Positions 25,363 through 34,075 of a stretch of DNA of 64,000 nt are shown here, piece by piece. The stretch's first letter is position 1, and each line of letters begins with the position of its first letter. A program made the translations under genes and the position numbers. The notes beneath the pieces were generated by a model, which saw nothing but the letters and a program-made list of their open reading frames with translations, was not told the DNA's origin and searched no databases. The DNA comes from JBLMYQ01 sp050260055 (GTDB lineage Bacteria > Bacillota > Clostridia > Acetivibrionales > UBA4821): NCBI GenBank assembly GCA_050260055.1, contig JBLNBO010000047.1:94023-158022 (forward strand). The letters are read 5' to 3'.

Positions 25363-25391
25363 TTGACATTTATATAGTTCTGTGGTAAAAT
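25363..25391 (+). promoter_or_regulatory. Promoter of cdnL
   Basis: TTGACA (25363-25368), 17 bases, TAAAAT (25386-25391) preceded by TGG; a strong consensus-like sigma-A site about 95 bases before the gene. Confidence 0.75.
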
Positions 25392-25485
25392 GGAAGAGCA
25401 GTTAGATTTAAATCACGATAAAAATAAAGGCTTGGTTCAATATTATGTATTCATATAGAGTACTGTTTTGAGGGAGGTAATTATT

Positions 25486-25992
25486 ATGTTTAGTGTAGGA
25501 GATAAAATTGTATATCCGATGCATGGTGCAGGCGTTATAGAATCTATCGAGGAAAAGGAAATACTCGGTCAGAAGCAGAAGTATTATGTTATGAAAATGC
25601 CTGTAGGTGATATTAAAGTAATGATTCCGACAAACAATGCCAGAGATATCGGTATAAGAGAAGTTATTGATAAGAAGAAAGCATCAGAGGTTCTTGTTTC
25701 TTTAGACAACGGCTATAGTTACATGAATACTAATTGGAATAAAAGATACAGAGAAAATATGGAAAAAATAAAAAGCGGAAATATATTCGAAGTTGCAGAT
25801 GTTGTTAAGAACCTGGCACATAGAGATAAGGAAAAGGGACTTTCAACCGGGGAAAGAAAAATGCTTAACAATGCAAGGCAGATTTTAATAAGTGAATTGG
25901 TTCTTGCTAATGAAATGCCGCAAACTGAGGTGGAACAGGTAATAAATGATAAACTAAACAGCATTGTTGATTTAATGTCTGAAATTAATTAA
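25486..25992 (+). CDS. cdnL: CarD/CdnL-type RNA polymerase-binding regulator
   Basis: A 168-residue protein with the N-terminal RNA polymerase-interacting domain (FSVGDKIVYPMHGAGVIESI) and a helical C-terminal DNA-binding part (NLAHRDKEKGLSTGERKML). CdnL/CarD stabilises open promoter complexes, mostly at rRNA and housekeeping promoters. The start at ATG 25486 sits behind GGGAGG. It stands alone between its own promoter and terminator, upstream of ispD, as in several Clostridia. Confidence 0.9.
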   Translation: MFSVGDKIVYPMHGAGVIESIEEKEILGQKQKYYVMKMPVGDIKVMIPTNNARDIGIREVIDKKKASEVLVSLDNGYSYMNTNWNKRYRENMEKIKSGNIFEVADVVKNLAHRDKEKGLSTGERKMLNNARQILISELVLANEMPQTEVEQVINDKLNSIVDLMSEIN

Positions 25993-26016
25993 TTAACTTA
26001 ACAAAGATTTTTAAAT

Positions 26017-26058
26017 AATACCTTTTACTATTTATTAGTAAAAGGTATTATATTATTG
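26017..26058 (+). terminator. Terminator of cdnL
   Basis: A 14-bp perfect stem (AATACCTTTTACTA / TAGTAAAAGGTATT, loop TTTAT) 24 bases after the stop, with a T-rich tail. Confidence 0.7.
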
Positions 26059-26086
26059 TCAAAAAATTTATGGAGGTAATACTAAA

Positions 26087-26842
26087 ATGAGTCTTGAAAT
26101 TTTAGAAGAAGTTGCTCCATATAAAATTAAAATTTCAAAGAGAGCATTCTGTAGTGCAGTAGTTGTAGCTGGCGGCAAGGGCACAAGGATGGAGTCAAGT
26201 ATAAACAAGGTTTTTATGGACATTGCAGGAAAACAGGCTATTGTAAGGGTTCTCGAAACATTCGAGGAAAATGAATTTATAAATGAAATAATTCTAGTTG
26301 CCAGCCAAAGGGATATAGATTACTGTAAGAAGCAATTTGCAAACAAAGCAGAATATCAGAAGATTAAGGAGATAGTTGTAGGAGGAAAGAGACGGCAGGA
26401 TTCAGTTTCAAATGGATTAAAGATGGTATCAGACCAAGCGGAGATGATACTAGTTCATGATGGTGCAAGGCCTCTTGTAACACATGATATTATAGATCGA
26501 AGTATTGAGGGAGCTTTGAGATATGGTGCCGTTACTACAGCGGTTCCGGTAAAAGATACAATAAAAGTAGCAGATAAAGATGGATTTATTTGCGAAACGC
26601 CAGAAAGGAAAAAGTTATGGTCAGTGCAAACCCCGCAAGTTTTTAGGAAGGAATTATTGATACAAGCATATAAGAATGCTGAAGATTCTGATATAGAGGC
26701 GACCGATGATGCCATGCTTGCCGAAAGGCTGGGACATAAAATTAAGCTTATTGAAGGAAACTATGAGAATATAAAGATTACGACACCGGAAGATATTGCG
26801 ATAGCTGAGGCGATTATTAGATATAGGGAGAAGGAATACTAA
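26087..26842 (+). CDS. ispD: 2-C-methyl-D-erythritol 4-phosphate cytidylyltransferase
   Basis: A 251-residue enzyme of the non-mevalonate isoprenoid pathway that couples CTP to methylerythritol phosphate. AVVVAGGKGTRM is the nucleotide-binding loop; VHDGARPLV and TPQVF are family signatures. About 20 residues precede the usual family start (MSLEILEEVAPYKIK), but the ATG at 26087 has the best site, TGGAGG. It is followed after 15 bases by ispF, the next-but-one pathway step. Confidence 0.93.
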   Translation: MSLEILEEVAPYKIKISKRAFCSAVVVAGGKGTRMESSINKVFMDIAGKQAIVRVLETFEENEFINEIILVASQRDIDYCKKQFANKAEYQKIKEIVVGGKRRQDSVSNGLKMVSDQAEMILVHDGARPLVTHDIIDRSIEGALRYGAVTTAVPVKDTIKVADKDGFICETPERKKLWSVQTPQVFRKELLIQAYKNAEDSDIEATDDAMLAERLGHKIKLIEGNYENIKITTPEDIAIAEAIIRYREKEY

Positions 26843-26857
26843 ACCGGAGGTTCTATC

Positions 26858-27349
26858 ATGCGCGTAGGATTTGGTTATGATGTACATAAATTAGTTCCGG
26901 ACAGAAAGCTTATTCTTGGAGGCGTTGAGATTCCTTATGAGAAAGGGCTTTTAGGCCATTCGGATGCAGATGTTCTTGTACATGCAATTATGGATGCACT
27001 ATTAGGGTCGGCAGGAATGGGGGATATTGGTATTCATTTCCCGGATACTGATGATTCATATAAGGGCATCTCTAGCATGATATTATTAGAGATTGTAAAT
27101 GAAAAATTGAATAAGAAAGGATATGTTCTTGGAAACATAGATTCGACAATTGTTGCACAGGAACCAAAACTTGCAGAATATATACCCAAGATGGTATCAA
27201 ATATTGTAGAAGTGTTGAAAATAGATAAAGAACAAGTTAATATAAAAGCCACAACTACTGAAGGATTGGGTTTCGAAGGGAAGAAAGAAGGAATATCTGC
27301 ATATGCAGCGGCATGTGTCATAAAGATTCGGGAAGGGGATAAGTCTTGA
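26858..27349 (+). CDS. ispF: 2-C-methyl-D-erythritol 2,4-cyclodiphosphate synthase
   Basis: A 163-residue trimeric enzyme. RVGFGYDVHKL and LLGHSDADVLVHAIMDALLG carry the metal-binding Asp and His residues; the C-terminal TTTEGLGFEGKKEGISAYA is typical. It acts in the same pathway as ispD just upstream; ispE is not in the window. The stop overlaps the TTG start of miaB. Confidence 0.94.
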   Translation: MRVGFGYDVHKLVPDRKLILGGVEIPYEKGLLGHSDADVLVHAIMDALLGSAGMGDIGIHFPDTDDSYKGISSMILLEIVNEKLNKKGYVLGNIDSTIVAQEPKLAEYIPKMVSNIVEVLKIDKEQVNIKATTTEGLGFEGKKEGISAYAAACVIKIREGDKS

Positions 27350-28818
27350 AAAGGGAAAATACCATAAAGGTTGAACAACATGAGATAGAAGTTCAGAAGG
27401 GCTTTATAAAGAAAATAAAAGAATTTAAAAATAAGAAGAAATTTATTGTTAACACATTTGGATGTCAGATGAGCGAAAGTGATGGAGAAAAATTCAGAGG
27501 AATGCTGACAGATATGGGATACGAGCCTGCTGATAAAGCAGAAGAAGCAGATGTAATTGTTTTTAATACCTGCTGTGTTCGTGAACATGCTGAGGAAAAG
27601 ATATTTAGTCATCTTGGTAATCTCAAAGGCTTAAAGGAAATTAAGAAAGACTTGGTTATTGCATTTGGTGGATGTATGGCGCAACAGCCTAAAGTTGTTG
27701 AGAAGATAAAAAAAAGTTATAGGCATGTCGATATAATCCTTGGAACTCACAATGTATATAGATTCCCAGAGCTATTATATGAAGCGATTAACAGCCCTAA
27801 GATGATTTCAGAGATATGGGATATCGATGGAATAATACCTGAAGGGCTTCCAATTATGAGAAATGATGGATTAAAAGCCTGGGTAGATATAATGTATGGC
27901 TGCAATAATTTTTGTTCGTATTGTATTGTTCCATATGTAAGGGGAAGAGAAAGAAGCAGAAATCCTGAAGATATTTTAAGTGAGATTAACCAGCTTGTTT
28001 CCCAGGGATATAAAGAGGTAACGCTTCTCGGACAAAACGTAAACTCTTACGGGTTGGACCAAAAAGCAAAGTTTACAGTTGACAGTTTACAGTTGACAGT
28101 TGGAAAACAAGAAATGCCTAAAGGAGAGAACGTAGAAATATGTTATTTTCCGGACTTGCTTGAAGCGGTAAGTAAGATTGATGGAATTGAAAGAATCAGA
28201 TTTATGACTTCCAATCCAAAAGATTTTTCTGATAAATTAATTGAAGTAATGGTTAATAACCCTAAAATTTGTAGACATGTTCATCTTCCATTCCAATCGG
28301 GGAGTACTAAGATTCTAGAAAAAATGAATAGAAAATATACAAAGGAGCAGTATCTAGAGCTTGCTGGAAAAATAAGAAAGGCCATGCCTAATGTTTCATT
28401 CACAAGCGATATAATTGTTGGTTTTCCCGGAGAGACAGAAGAAGATTTTGAAGATACGCTCGATGTGGTAAGAAAAATAAGATTTGATCTTGTATATACC
28501 TTCTTGTATTCAAAAAGAGAAGGAACTCCTGCTGCAGTAATGGAAGACCAGATTGATGAAGAGTCAAAAAAGAATAGGTTCGACAGATTGCTTAATTTGG
28601 TATATAAAATAACTGAAGAAAATAATGAAAAAACGGTTGGTAGTATAGAAAAAGTATTAGTAGAAGGAATTAGCAGAAACAATGAAGAATATTTAACTGG
28701 TAGAACAGATACTAATAAAATTGTTAATTTTCCCGGAGATATTTCTTTAACCGGAAAAATTGTAAAAGTCGAAATCATATCACAGCATTTGTGGTATCTA
28801 AAAGGAATCCTAGTATAA
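27346..28818 (+). CDS. miaB: tRNA methylthiotransferase MiaB
   Basis: A 490-residue radical SAM enzyme that adds a methylthio group to i6A37 of tRNAs. N-terminal UPF0004 domain with NTFGCQMSE and later cysteines, radical SAM CNNFCSYC, and a C-terminal TRAM domain. TTG 27346 is chosen because GGAAGGGG lies 11 bases before it; it overlaps the ispF stop. After LLGQNVNSYG there is an unusual insert of about 30 residues (FTVDSLQLTVGK), encoded by two tandem copies of a 14-base repeat. miaA, which makes its substrate, lies 10 kb downstream. Confidence 0.93.
   Translation: MKRENTIKVEQHEIEVQKGFIKKIKEFKNKKKFIVNTFGCQMSESDGEKFRGMLTDMGYEPADKAEEADVIVFNTCCVREHAEEKIFSHLGNLKGLKEIKKDLVIAFGGCMAQQPKVVEKIKKSYRHVDIILGTHNVYRFPELLYEAINSPKMISEIWDIDGIIPEGLPIMRNDGLKAWVDIMYGCNNFCSYCIVPYVRGRERSRNPEDILSEINQLVSQGYKEVTLLGQNVNSYGLDQKAKFTVDSLQLTVGKQEMPKGENVEICYFPDLLEAVSKIDGIERIRFMTSNPKDFSDKLIEVMVNNPKICRHVHLPFQSGSTKILEKMNRKYTKEQYLELAGKIRKAMPNVSFTSDIIVGFPGETEEDFEDTLDVVRKIRFDLVYTFLYSKREGTPAAVMEDQIDEESKKNRFDRLLNLVYKITEENNEKTVGSIEKVLVEGISRNNEEYLTGRTDTNKIVNFPGDISLTGKIVKVEIISQHLWYLKGILV
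28072..28099 (+). repeat. Tandem 14-bp repeat inside miaB
   Basis: TTTACAGTTGACAG occurs twice in a row (28072-28085 and 28086-28099), followed by a partial TTGG. The reading frame of miaB passes through it unbroken. Confidence 0.8.
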
Positions 28819-28889
28819 TAGGTTGTACCTTATATTTAGCTTCCCAAAATGGGCATTGTAGATAGAGATATATTTTAGGGGGAAAATTC

Positions 28890-31355
28890 ATGTCTATTAG
28901 GAAAAAGACGCTGATAATAGTAACATTTATACTTATTTGTTTGATGTTTATACTTGATATACTTTCAAATAATATTCTTATGGACAGCTATTCAAGAATG
29001 GAAGCGGATGATGCAAAAAAGAATATTGATAGAGCTAAAGAAGCATATGAATATGATTTATCCATAATTAATTCATTGGTTAAAGATTGGGCTACATGGA
29101 CAGATACATATCAGTTTATGCAAGATAAAAATAAAGAATATTTAGAATCAAATCTTGTCGAATCAACTTTTACGGAGTTTAATCTTAACGCTATTATTTA
29201 TATCAATAATTCGGGGGAGATTGTCTATTCTAAGGGATTTGATTTAAAAACGAATAGAGAAATACCGATTTCAGAAAATCTTAAAAAGCATATTACAAAG
29301 AAAGGCCTTCTAAATCTTCCAGATAAGAAAAGCATGATAAAAGGCGTTATAATTCTGCCAGAAGCACCAGTGCTTGTTTCTGCATATCCAATCCTAACTA
29401 GCGAAGGTGAAGGGCCGGTTCGCGGTACACTTATAATGGCAAGAAATATAAATGATAAAGAAGTTAAAAGGTTAGCTGAAAGAACAAACCTTTCTCTTGA
29501 TGTTATAAGCTTGGATAGCTTGAAAGATGGAGAAATACGGAAAGCTATTATTGAAGGCAGGCAAACTCAACTTTTAATACCAATAAATCAAGAAAAGCTT
29601 GCCGGTTTTTTAGTAATCAATGATATATATGGGAAGCCTGCAATTGTTTTAAAGGCGGACATGCCGAGGATGATTTACATACAGGGGAAGAAAAATATGG
29701 ATTATCTGCTGTATGTATTAATCCTATCAGGTGTTATATTTGGCAGTTTAACAATTTTGATATTGGAAGAAATAGTTCTAGTTCCTTTATTAAAGTTAAG
29801 TAAGGATGTATCCCGGATTGGTTTAACAAGGAATCTTTCTGCCCGGGTTGAAGCCGTAGGTAAAAATGAGTTATCCTGTCTTGGCCGGGAAATAAACGGT
29901 ATGCTTTCAGTCATTGAACAATCACAAAAGGATTTGGAACAAAATGAAAAGAAATTCCGGCTGCTTGCAGAAAATGCACAGGATATTATTTACCGCATGC
30001 AGATTGTTCCTCAAAGAAAAGTTGAATATGTTAGTCCAGCTGTAACCAAAATATCGGGCTTCTCGCCAGATGAACATTATAATAATCCGAATTTATTTAT
30101 CAGTATGACACATCCTGATGATGCGAAAAACTGTAAAGATATGTTTGCACCAGGAGATAATCTTACTAAGCCTTTTATGGTTAGATGGATTACGAAAGAT
30201 AAGAAAACAGTTTGGGTAGAAATTCGAAATGTTCCTATATATGACGGCGATGGGGCATTAATTGCAATAGAAGGAATTATTCGTGATATAACAGAAAGCA
30301 AACGTATGGAAGAAAGACTTAAATATTTTAGTCTTCATGATGCGTTAACCGGTTTATATAATAGAAACTATTATGAAGAAGAAATGAAACGTATAGAAAC
30401 TGGTCGCTATGACTCTGTTTCGGTAATTATATGTGACCTTGATGGTCTAAAACTGATAAATGATACATTAGGCCATGAAAGAGGAGATATGCTGCTTAAA
30501 GAGGTTGCGAAATTTATCAAGCAGAATATTCGAAAGGGAGATGTAGTATCGAGAGTTGGCGGAGACGAATTTGCAGTTATTTTACCTAATATAACAAAGA
30601 AGATGACAGAAGAAATTTGCACAAGGATTAGACAAAGAATTCAACTTTATGGTGAAAAACATTCGGATATTCCGCTAAGTGTTTCTATGGGTTATGCAAT
30701 TGCAGAATCGGGGCCAATTAGTATTGCGAATCTTTTTATGGAAGCTGATAATGCAATGTGTCGGGAAAAGCTGAATCAGAGCCACAGTGCAAGAAGTGCC
30801 ATTGTCGAAACTCTTACAAAAGCCCTTCAAGCGAGAGATTTTATTACTGAAGGACATGCTGATAGATTGCAGAACCTGGTTGTAGAACTTGGGAAGGCAA
30901 TTGGGCTTTCTGAACGTAATCTTTCTGATTTGAGATTGTTTGCAAAATTCCATGATATAGGGAAAGTTGGAATTCCAGATAACATATTATTTAAGCCAGG
31001 GCCGCTTACAACTGATGAATATAAAGAAATGAAAAGACATAGTGAAATAGGATTTAAAATTGCTCAAGGATCTCCAGATTTGGCAAAAATCAGCGATTGG
31101 ATTCTTAAGCACCATGAACATTGGAACGGCAGGGGCTATCCTTTAGGGCTAAAGGGTGAAGAAATTCCTTTAGAATGCAGAATGCTAGGGATAGTTGATG
31201 CGTATGATGCAATGGTAAGCGATCGGCCATATAGAAAAGGGCTTGATCATGGAGAAGCAGTTTCAAGATTGGAGAAAGGTGCGGGAGAACAATTTGACCC
31301 GGAATTAGTGCCTAAATTTATTTTAATAGTCAACAAGATAAAAGAATTACAATAA
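28890..31355 (+). CDS. Membrane CHASE4-PAS-GGDEF-HD-GYP signalling protein
   Basis: An 821-residue cyclic-di-GMP turnover protein. A membrane helix (about 8-28), an extracytoplasmic CHASE4-like sensor (about 50-255), a second helix (about 270-292), a HAMP-like stretch, PAS (about 350-470), GGDEF with intact RVGGDEF (about 553-559) and HD-GYP with FHDIGKVG (about 687) and HHEHWNGRGYP (about 740-750). Both a cyclase and a phosphodiesterase motif look intact, so net activity cannot be read from sequence. It is the natural partner for the PilZ proteins at 21.4-22.7 kb. Confidence 0.88.
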   Translation: MSIRKKTLIIVTFILICLMFILDILSNNILMDSYSRMEADDAKKNIDRAKEAYEYDLSIINSLVKDWATWTDTYQFMQDKNKEYLESNLVESTFTEFNLNAIIYINNSGEIVYSKGFDLKTNREIPISENLKKHITKKGLLNLPDKKSMIKGVIILPEAPVLVSAYPILTSEGEGPVRGTLIMARNINDKEVKRLAERTNLSLDVISLDSLKDGEIRKAIIEGRQTQLLIPINQEKLAGFLVINDIYGKPAIVLKADMPRMIYIQGKKNMDYLLYVLILSGVIFGSLTILILEEIVLVPLLKLSKDVSRIGLTRNLSARVEAVGKNELSCLGREINGMLSVIEQSQKDLEQNEKKFRLLAENAQDIIYRMQIVPQRKVEYVSPAVTKISGFSPDEHYNNPNLFISMTHPDDAKNCKDMFAPGDNLTKPFMVRWITKDKKTVWVEIRNVPIYDGDGALIAIEGIIRDITESKRMEERLKYFSLHDALTGLYNRNYYEEEMKRIETGRYDSVSVIICDLDGLKLINDTLGHERGDMLLKEVAKFIKQNIRKGDVVSRVGGDEFAVILPNITKKMTEEICTRIRQRIQLYGEKHSDIPLSVSMGYAIAESGPISIANLFMEADNAMCREKLNQSHSARSAIVETLTKALQARDFITEGHADRLQNLVVELGKAIGLSERNLSDLRLFAKFHDIGKVGIPDNILFKPGPLTTDEYKEMKRHSEIGFKIAQGSPDLAKISDWILKHHEHWNGRGYPLGLKGEEIPLECRMLGIVDAYDAMVSDRPYRKGLDHGEAVSRLEKGAGEQFDPELVPKFILIVNKIKELQ

Positions 31356-31376
31356 GTAAGAAACTTGGAGGAATAG

Positions 31377-33989
31377 ATGCCAGAAATTACACCAATGATG
31401 CAGCAGTACCTTGATATTAAAAAACAGCATAATGATTGCATCCTTTTCTTTCGCCTAGGAGACTTTTATGAAATGTTCTTTGAGGATGCACAGTTAGCTT
31501 CAAAAGAACTTGAAATAACATTAACCGGAAGAGACTGCGGGCAGGAAGAAAGAGCTCCTATGTGTGGAATCCCCTATCACTCTGCTGATACATATATTGC
31601 AAAGCTAATTTCTAAGGGTTATAAGGTTGCAATATGTGAACAGGTTGAAGATCCCAGCGAAGCGAAGGGAATTGTAAGAAGAGAAGTAATAAGAATTGTT
31701 ACTCCGGGTACTGTCATAGAAGCTAATATGCTTGATGAAAGCAAGAACAATTATATATGTTCAATTTATAAGAGCGGTATGAATTATGGGCTCGCAACTG
31801 CAGATATTACTACAGGAGATTTTTTTGCAGTGCAGTTTTCAGAAGGCAATACTTTTAATCAACTGCTAAATGAAATTGCTAAGTATATACCGTCGGAGAT
31901 TATTATTAATCATGAAATGGATTTATATATAAGCGGGAAAGCTCAAATCAATTCCAGAATGAACACTGCTCTTTGGGCTTTTGATGACGATTCATTTGTG
32001 TATGAAAAGGCAGTTGAAACATTGAGTGGTTTATTTAAAGAAGATGGCGGTAATCAGCAGAATATTGACAAGACCTTTGCAGTGTGTGCAATAGGAGGAC
32101 TTTTAGGTTATATCCAAAATACCCAGAAAGCAGAATTGCTTCACATCAATAAAATTGATTTTTATTCAGTAGATAAATTCATGGTTATCGACCTTTTTTC
32201 AAGAAGAAATTTAGAAATATCTGAAACTTTGAGAGAAAGGTCAAAAAAAGGGACCCTTTTATGGGTATTGGATAAGACAAATACGCCAATGGGAGCAAGA
32301 ATGTTAAGAAAATGGCTTGATCAGCCATTGCTTGATACTGGTTCAATCAAAGAAAGGCTTGAGGCAGTAAAGAGTCTTAAGGATGATATAATAACTAGAA
32401 CTGAATTAATCGAAAGCCTTAAGAGAATATATGATATTGAACGGCTTCTAGGAAGGATAATTTACGGTTCTGCTAATGCAAGAGATTTGGCTGCATTGAA
32501 AATGTCGCTGGAAAAACTGCCGGAGATAAAAATGGCGCTATTTAAATGCAAAGCACCTTTATTAGTTTCATTGTTTGAAAATCTTGATTTGCTAACGGAT
32601 GTTAAAGACCTGATTGAAACCGCCATCGTTGACGACCCTCCTTTCTCGGTTAGAGAAGGAGGATTGATAAAAGAAGGTTACAATGCTGAGGTTGATGAAA
32701 TACGGGAAGCTCGTATTAAAGGCAGGTCCTGGCTGGCAGAACTGGAAAACCGTGAAAGAGAAGAGACTGGAATAAAGAACCTTAAAATTGGGTATAATAA
32801 AGTTTTTGGATATTTCTTAGAGGTTACAAAATCATATTTTAATTTGGTTCCAGATAGATATATTCGCAAACAGACACTTGCAAACTGCGAAAGATATTTG
32901 ACTTCTGAACTGAAAGACATGGAAGAAAAGATTTTAAGGGCGGAAGAAAAGGGAGTTGAATTAGAATATCAACTGTTTATTGAAGTTAGGAATTATATTG
33001 CAGAAAGGACTATAAGGCTGCAAAATTCAGCAAAGATTGTTGCAATCATTGATGTTATAGCTTCTTTAGCTTTAGTAGCAGAAACAAATGGCTATACAAT
33101 GCCTGTTATAGATGAAAGCAATATTTTAGAAATCAGAGACGGAAGGCACCCTGTGGTAGAAATTATGACAGGTGGTGGATTTGTTCCAAACGATACATTC
33201 CTTGATGATAATGAAAGCAGGGTTGCAATAATCACAGGGCCAAACATGGCAGGTAAATCAACTTACATGAGGCAGGTCGCATTAATCGTTCTTATGGCAC
33301 AGATTGGAAGCTTTGTGCCAGCAGCTTCTGCAAGGATTGGAGTTGTTGACCGTATATTTACAAGGGTAGGAGCTTCAGATGACCTAGGAATGGGACAAAG
33401 TACTTTTATGGTTGAAATGACTGAAGTTGCGAATATTTTGGGAAATGCTACACAAAGAAGCCTTTTAATTTTAGATGAGATTGGGAGAGGTACAAGTACT
33501 TATGATGGATTGAGTATTGCTTGGGCGGTTACTGAATATGTTGCCGACACAGAAAAGATTGGAGCAAGAACGCTTTTTGCAACACATTATCATGAGCTTA
33601 CTGAACTTGAGGATAAAATTTCCGGTGTAACAAATTTTTGTATTACTGTTAAAGAAAAAGGTGATGATATAATATTTTTGAGGAAAATTGTAAGAGGTGG
33701 TGCTGATGATAGTTATGGTATTCAAGTTGCTAAGCTTGCTGGAGTTCCATATACAGTAATAAATAGGGCTAAAACAATTCTTCAAGAACTTGAAGATGCT
33801 GATATTATCAAAAAACAGCGGAAAGATGCTAGAAAAGCCGATAAGATGGTTCAAGGGCAGATTGACTTATTTAGTTATAAAGCAGGAGAGATGGCTGAAG
33901 AAATTAGAAATTTAGATATAATGGCAATGACACCTATTGATGCATTGAACTATTTATATAAATTAAAAAGTAAGGTTGAGAAATCATAA
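31377..33989 (+). CDS. mutS: DNA mismatch repair protein MutS
   Basis: An 870-residue MutS1. The N-terminal mismatch-binding domain has the FYEMFFEDA motif (Phe-x-Glu that stacks on the mismatch), followed by the connector, lever and clamp domains, and the ATPase with GPNMAGKST (about 621), Walker B ILDEIGRGTSTYDGLSIA and the FATHYHEL motif. Normal length. Start ATG 31377 is behind TTGGAGG. mutL follows after one lipoprotein gene. Confidence 0.95.
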   Translation: MPEITPMMQQYLDIKKQHNDCILFFRLGDFYEMFFEDAQLASKELEITLTGRDCGQEERAPMCGIPYHSADTYIAKLISKGYKVAICEQVEDPSEAKGIVRREVIRIVTPGTVIEANMLDESKNNYICSIYKSGMNYGLATADITTGDFFAVQFSEGNTFNQLLNEIAKYIPSEIIINHEMDLYISGKAQINSRMNTALWAFDDDSFVYEKAVETLSGLFKEDGGNQQNIDKTFAVCAIGGLLGYIQNTQKAELLHINKIDFYSVDKFMVIDLFSRRNLEISETLRERSKKGTLLWVLDKTNTPMGARMLRKWLDQPLLDTGSIKERLEAVKSLKDDIITRTELIESLKRIYDIERLLGRIIYGSANARDLAALKMSLEKLPEIKMALFKCKAPLLVSLFENLDLLTDVKDLIETAIVDDPPFSVREGGLIKEGYNAEVDEIREARIKGRSWLAELENREREETGIKNLKIGYNKVFGYFLEVTKSYFNLVPDRYIRKQTLANCERYLTSELKDMEEKILRAEEKGVELEYQLFIEVRNYIAERTIRLQNSAKIVAIIDVIASLALVAETNGYTMPVIDESNILEIRDGRHPVVEIMTGGGFVPNDTFLDDNESRVAIITGPNMAGKSTYMRQVALIVLMAQIGSFVPAASARIGVVDRIFTRVGASDDLGMGQSTFMVEMTEVANILGNATQRSLLILDEIGRGTSTYDGLSIAWAVTEYVADTEKIGARTLFATHYHELTELEDKISGVTNFCITVKEKGDDIIFLRKIVRGGADDSYGIQVAKLAGVPYTVINRAKTILQELEDADIIKKQRKDARKADKMVQGQIDLFSYKAGEMAEEIRNLDIMAMTPIDALNYLYKLKSKVEKS

Positions 33990-34075
33990 AAAGTTTTTGA
34001 AAAGAATATGAAGTATCTCTATGAATTGTTTTTCGACTTTTTAGGCTGATAACTATTTTAATGGGGGTAAAATTT

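Noticed and set aside
28072..28099. CRISPR array
   Set aside because: Only two directly adjoining 14-base units without spacers, inside miaB.
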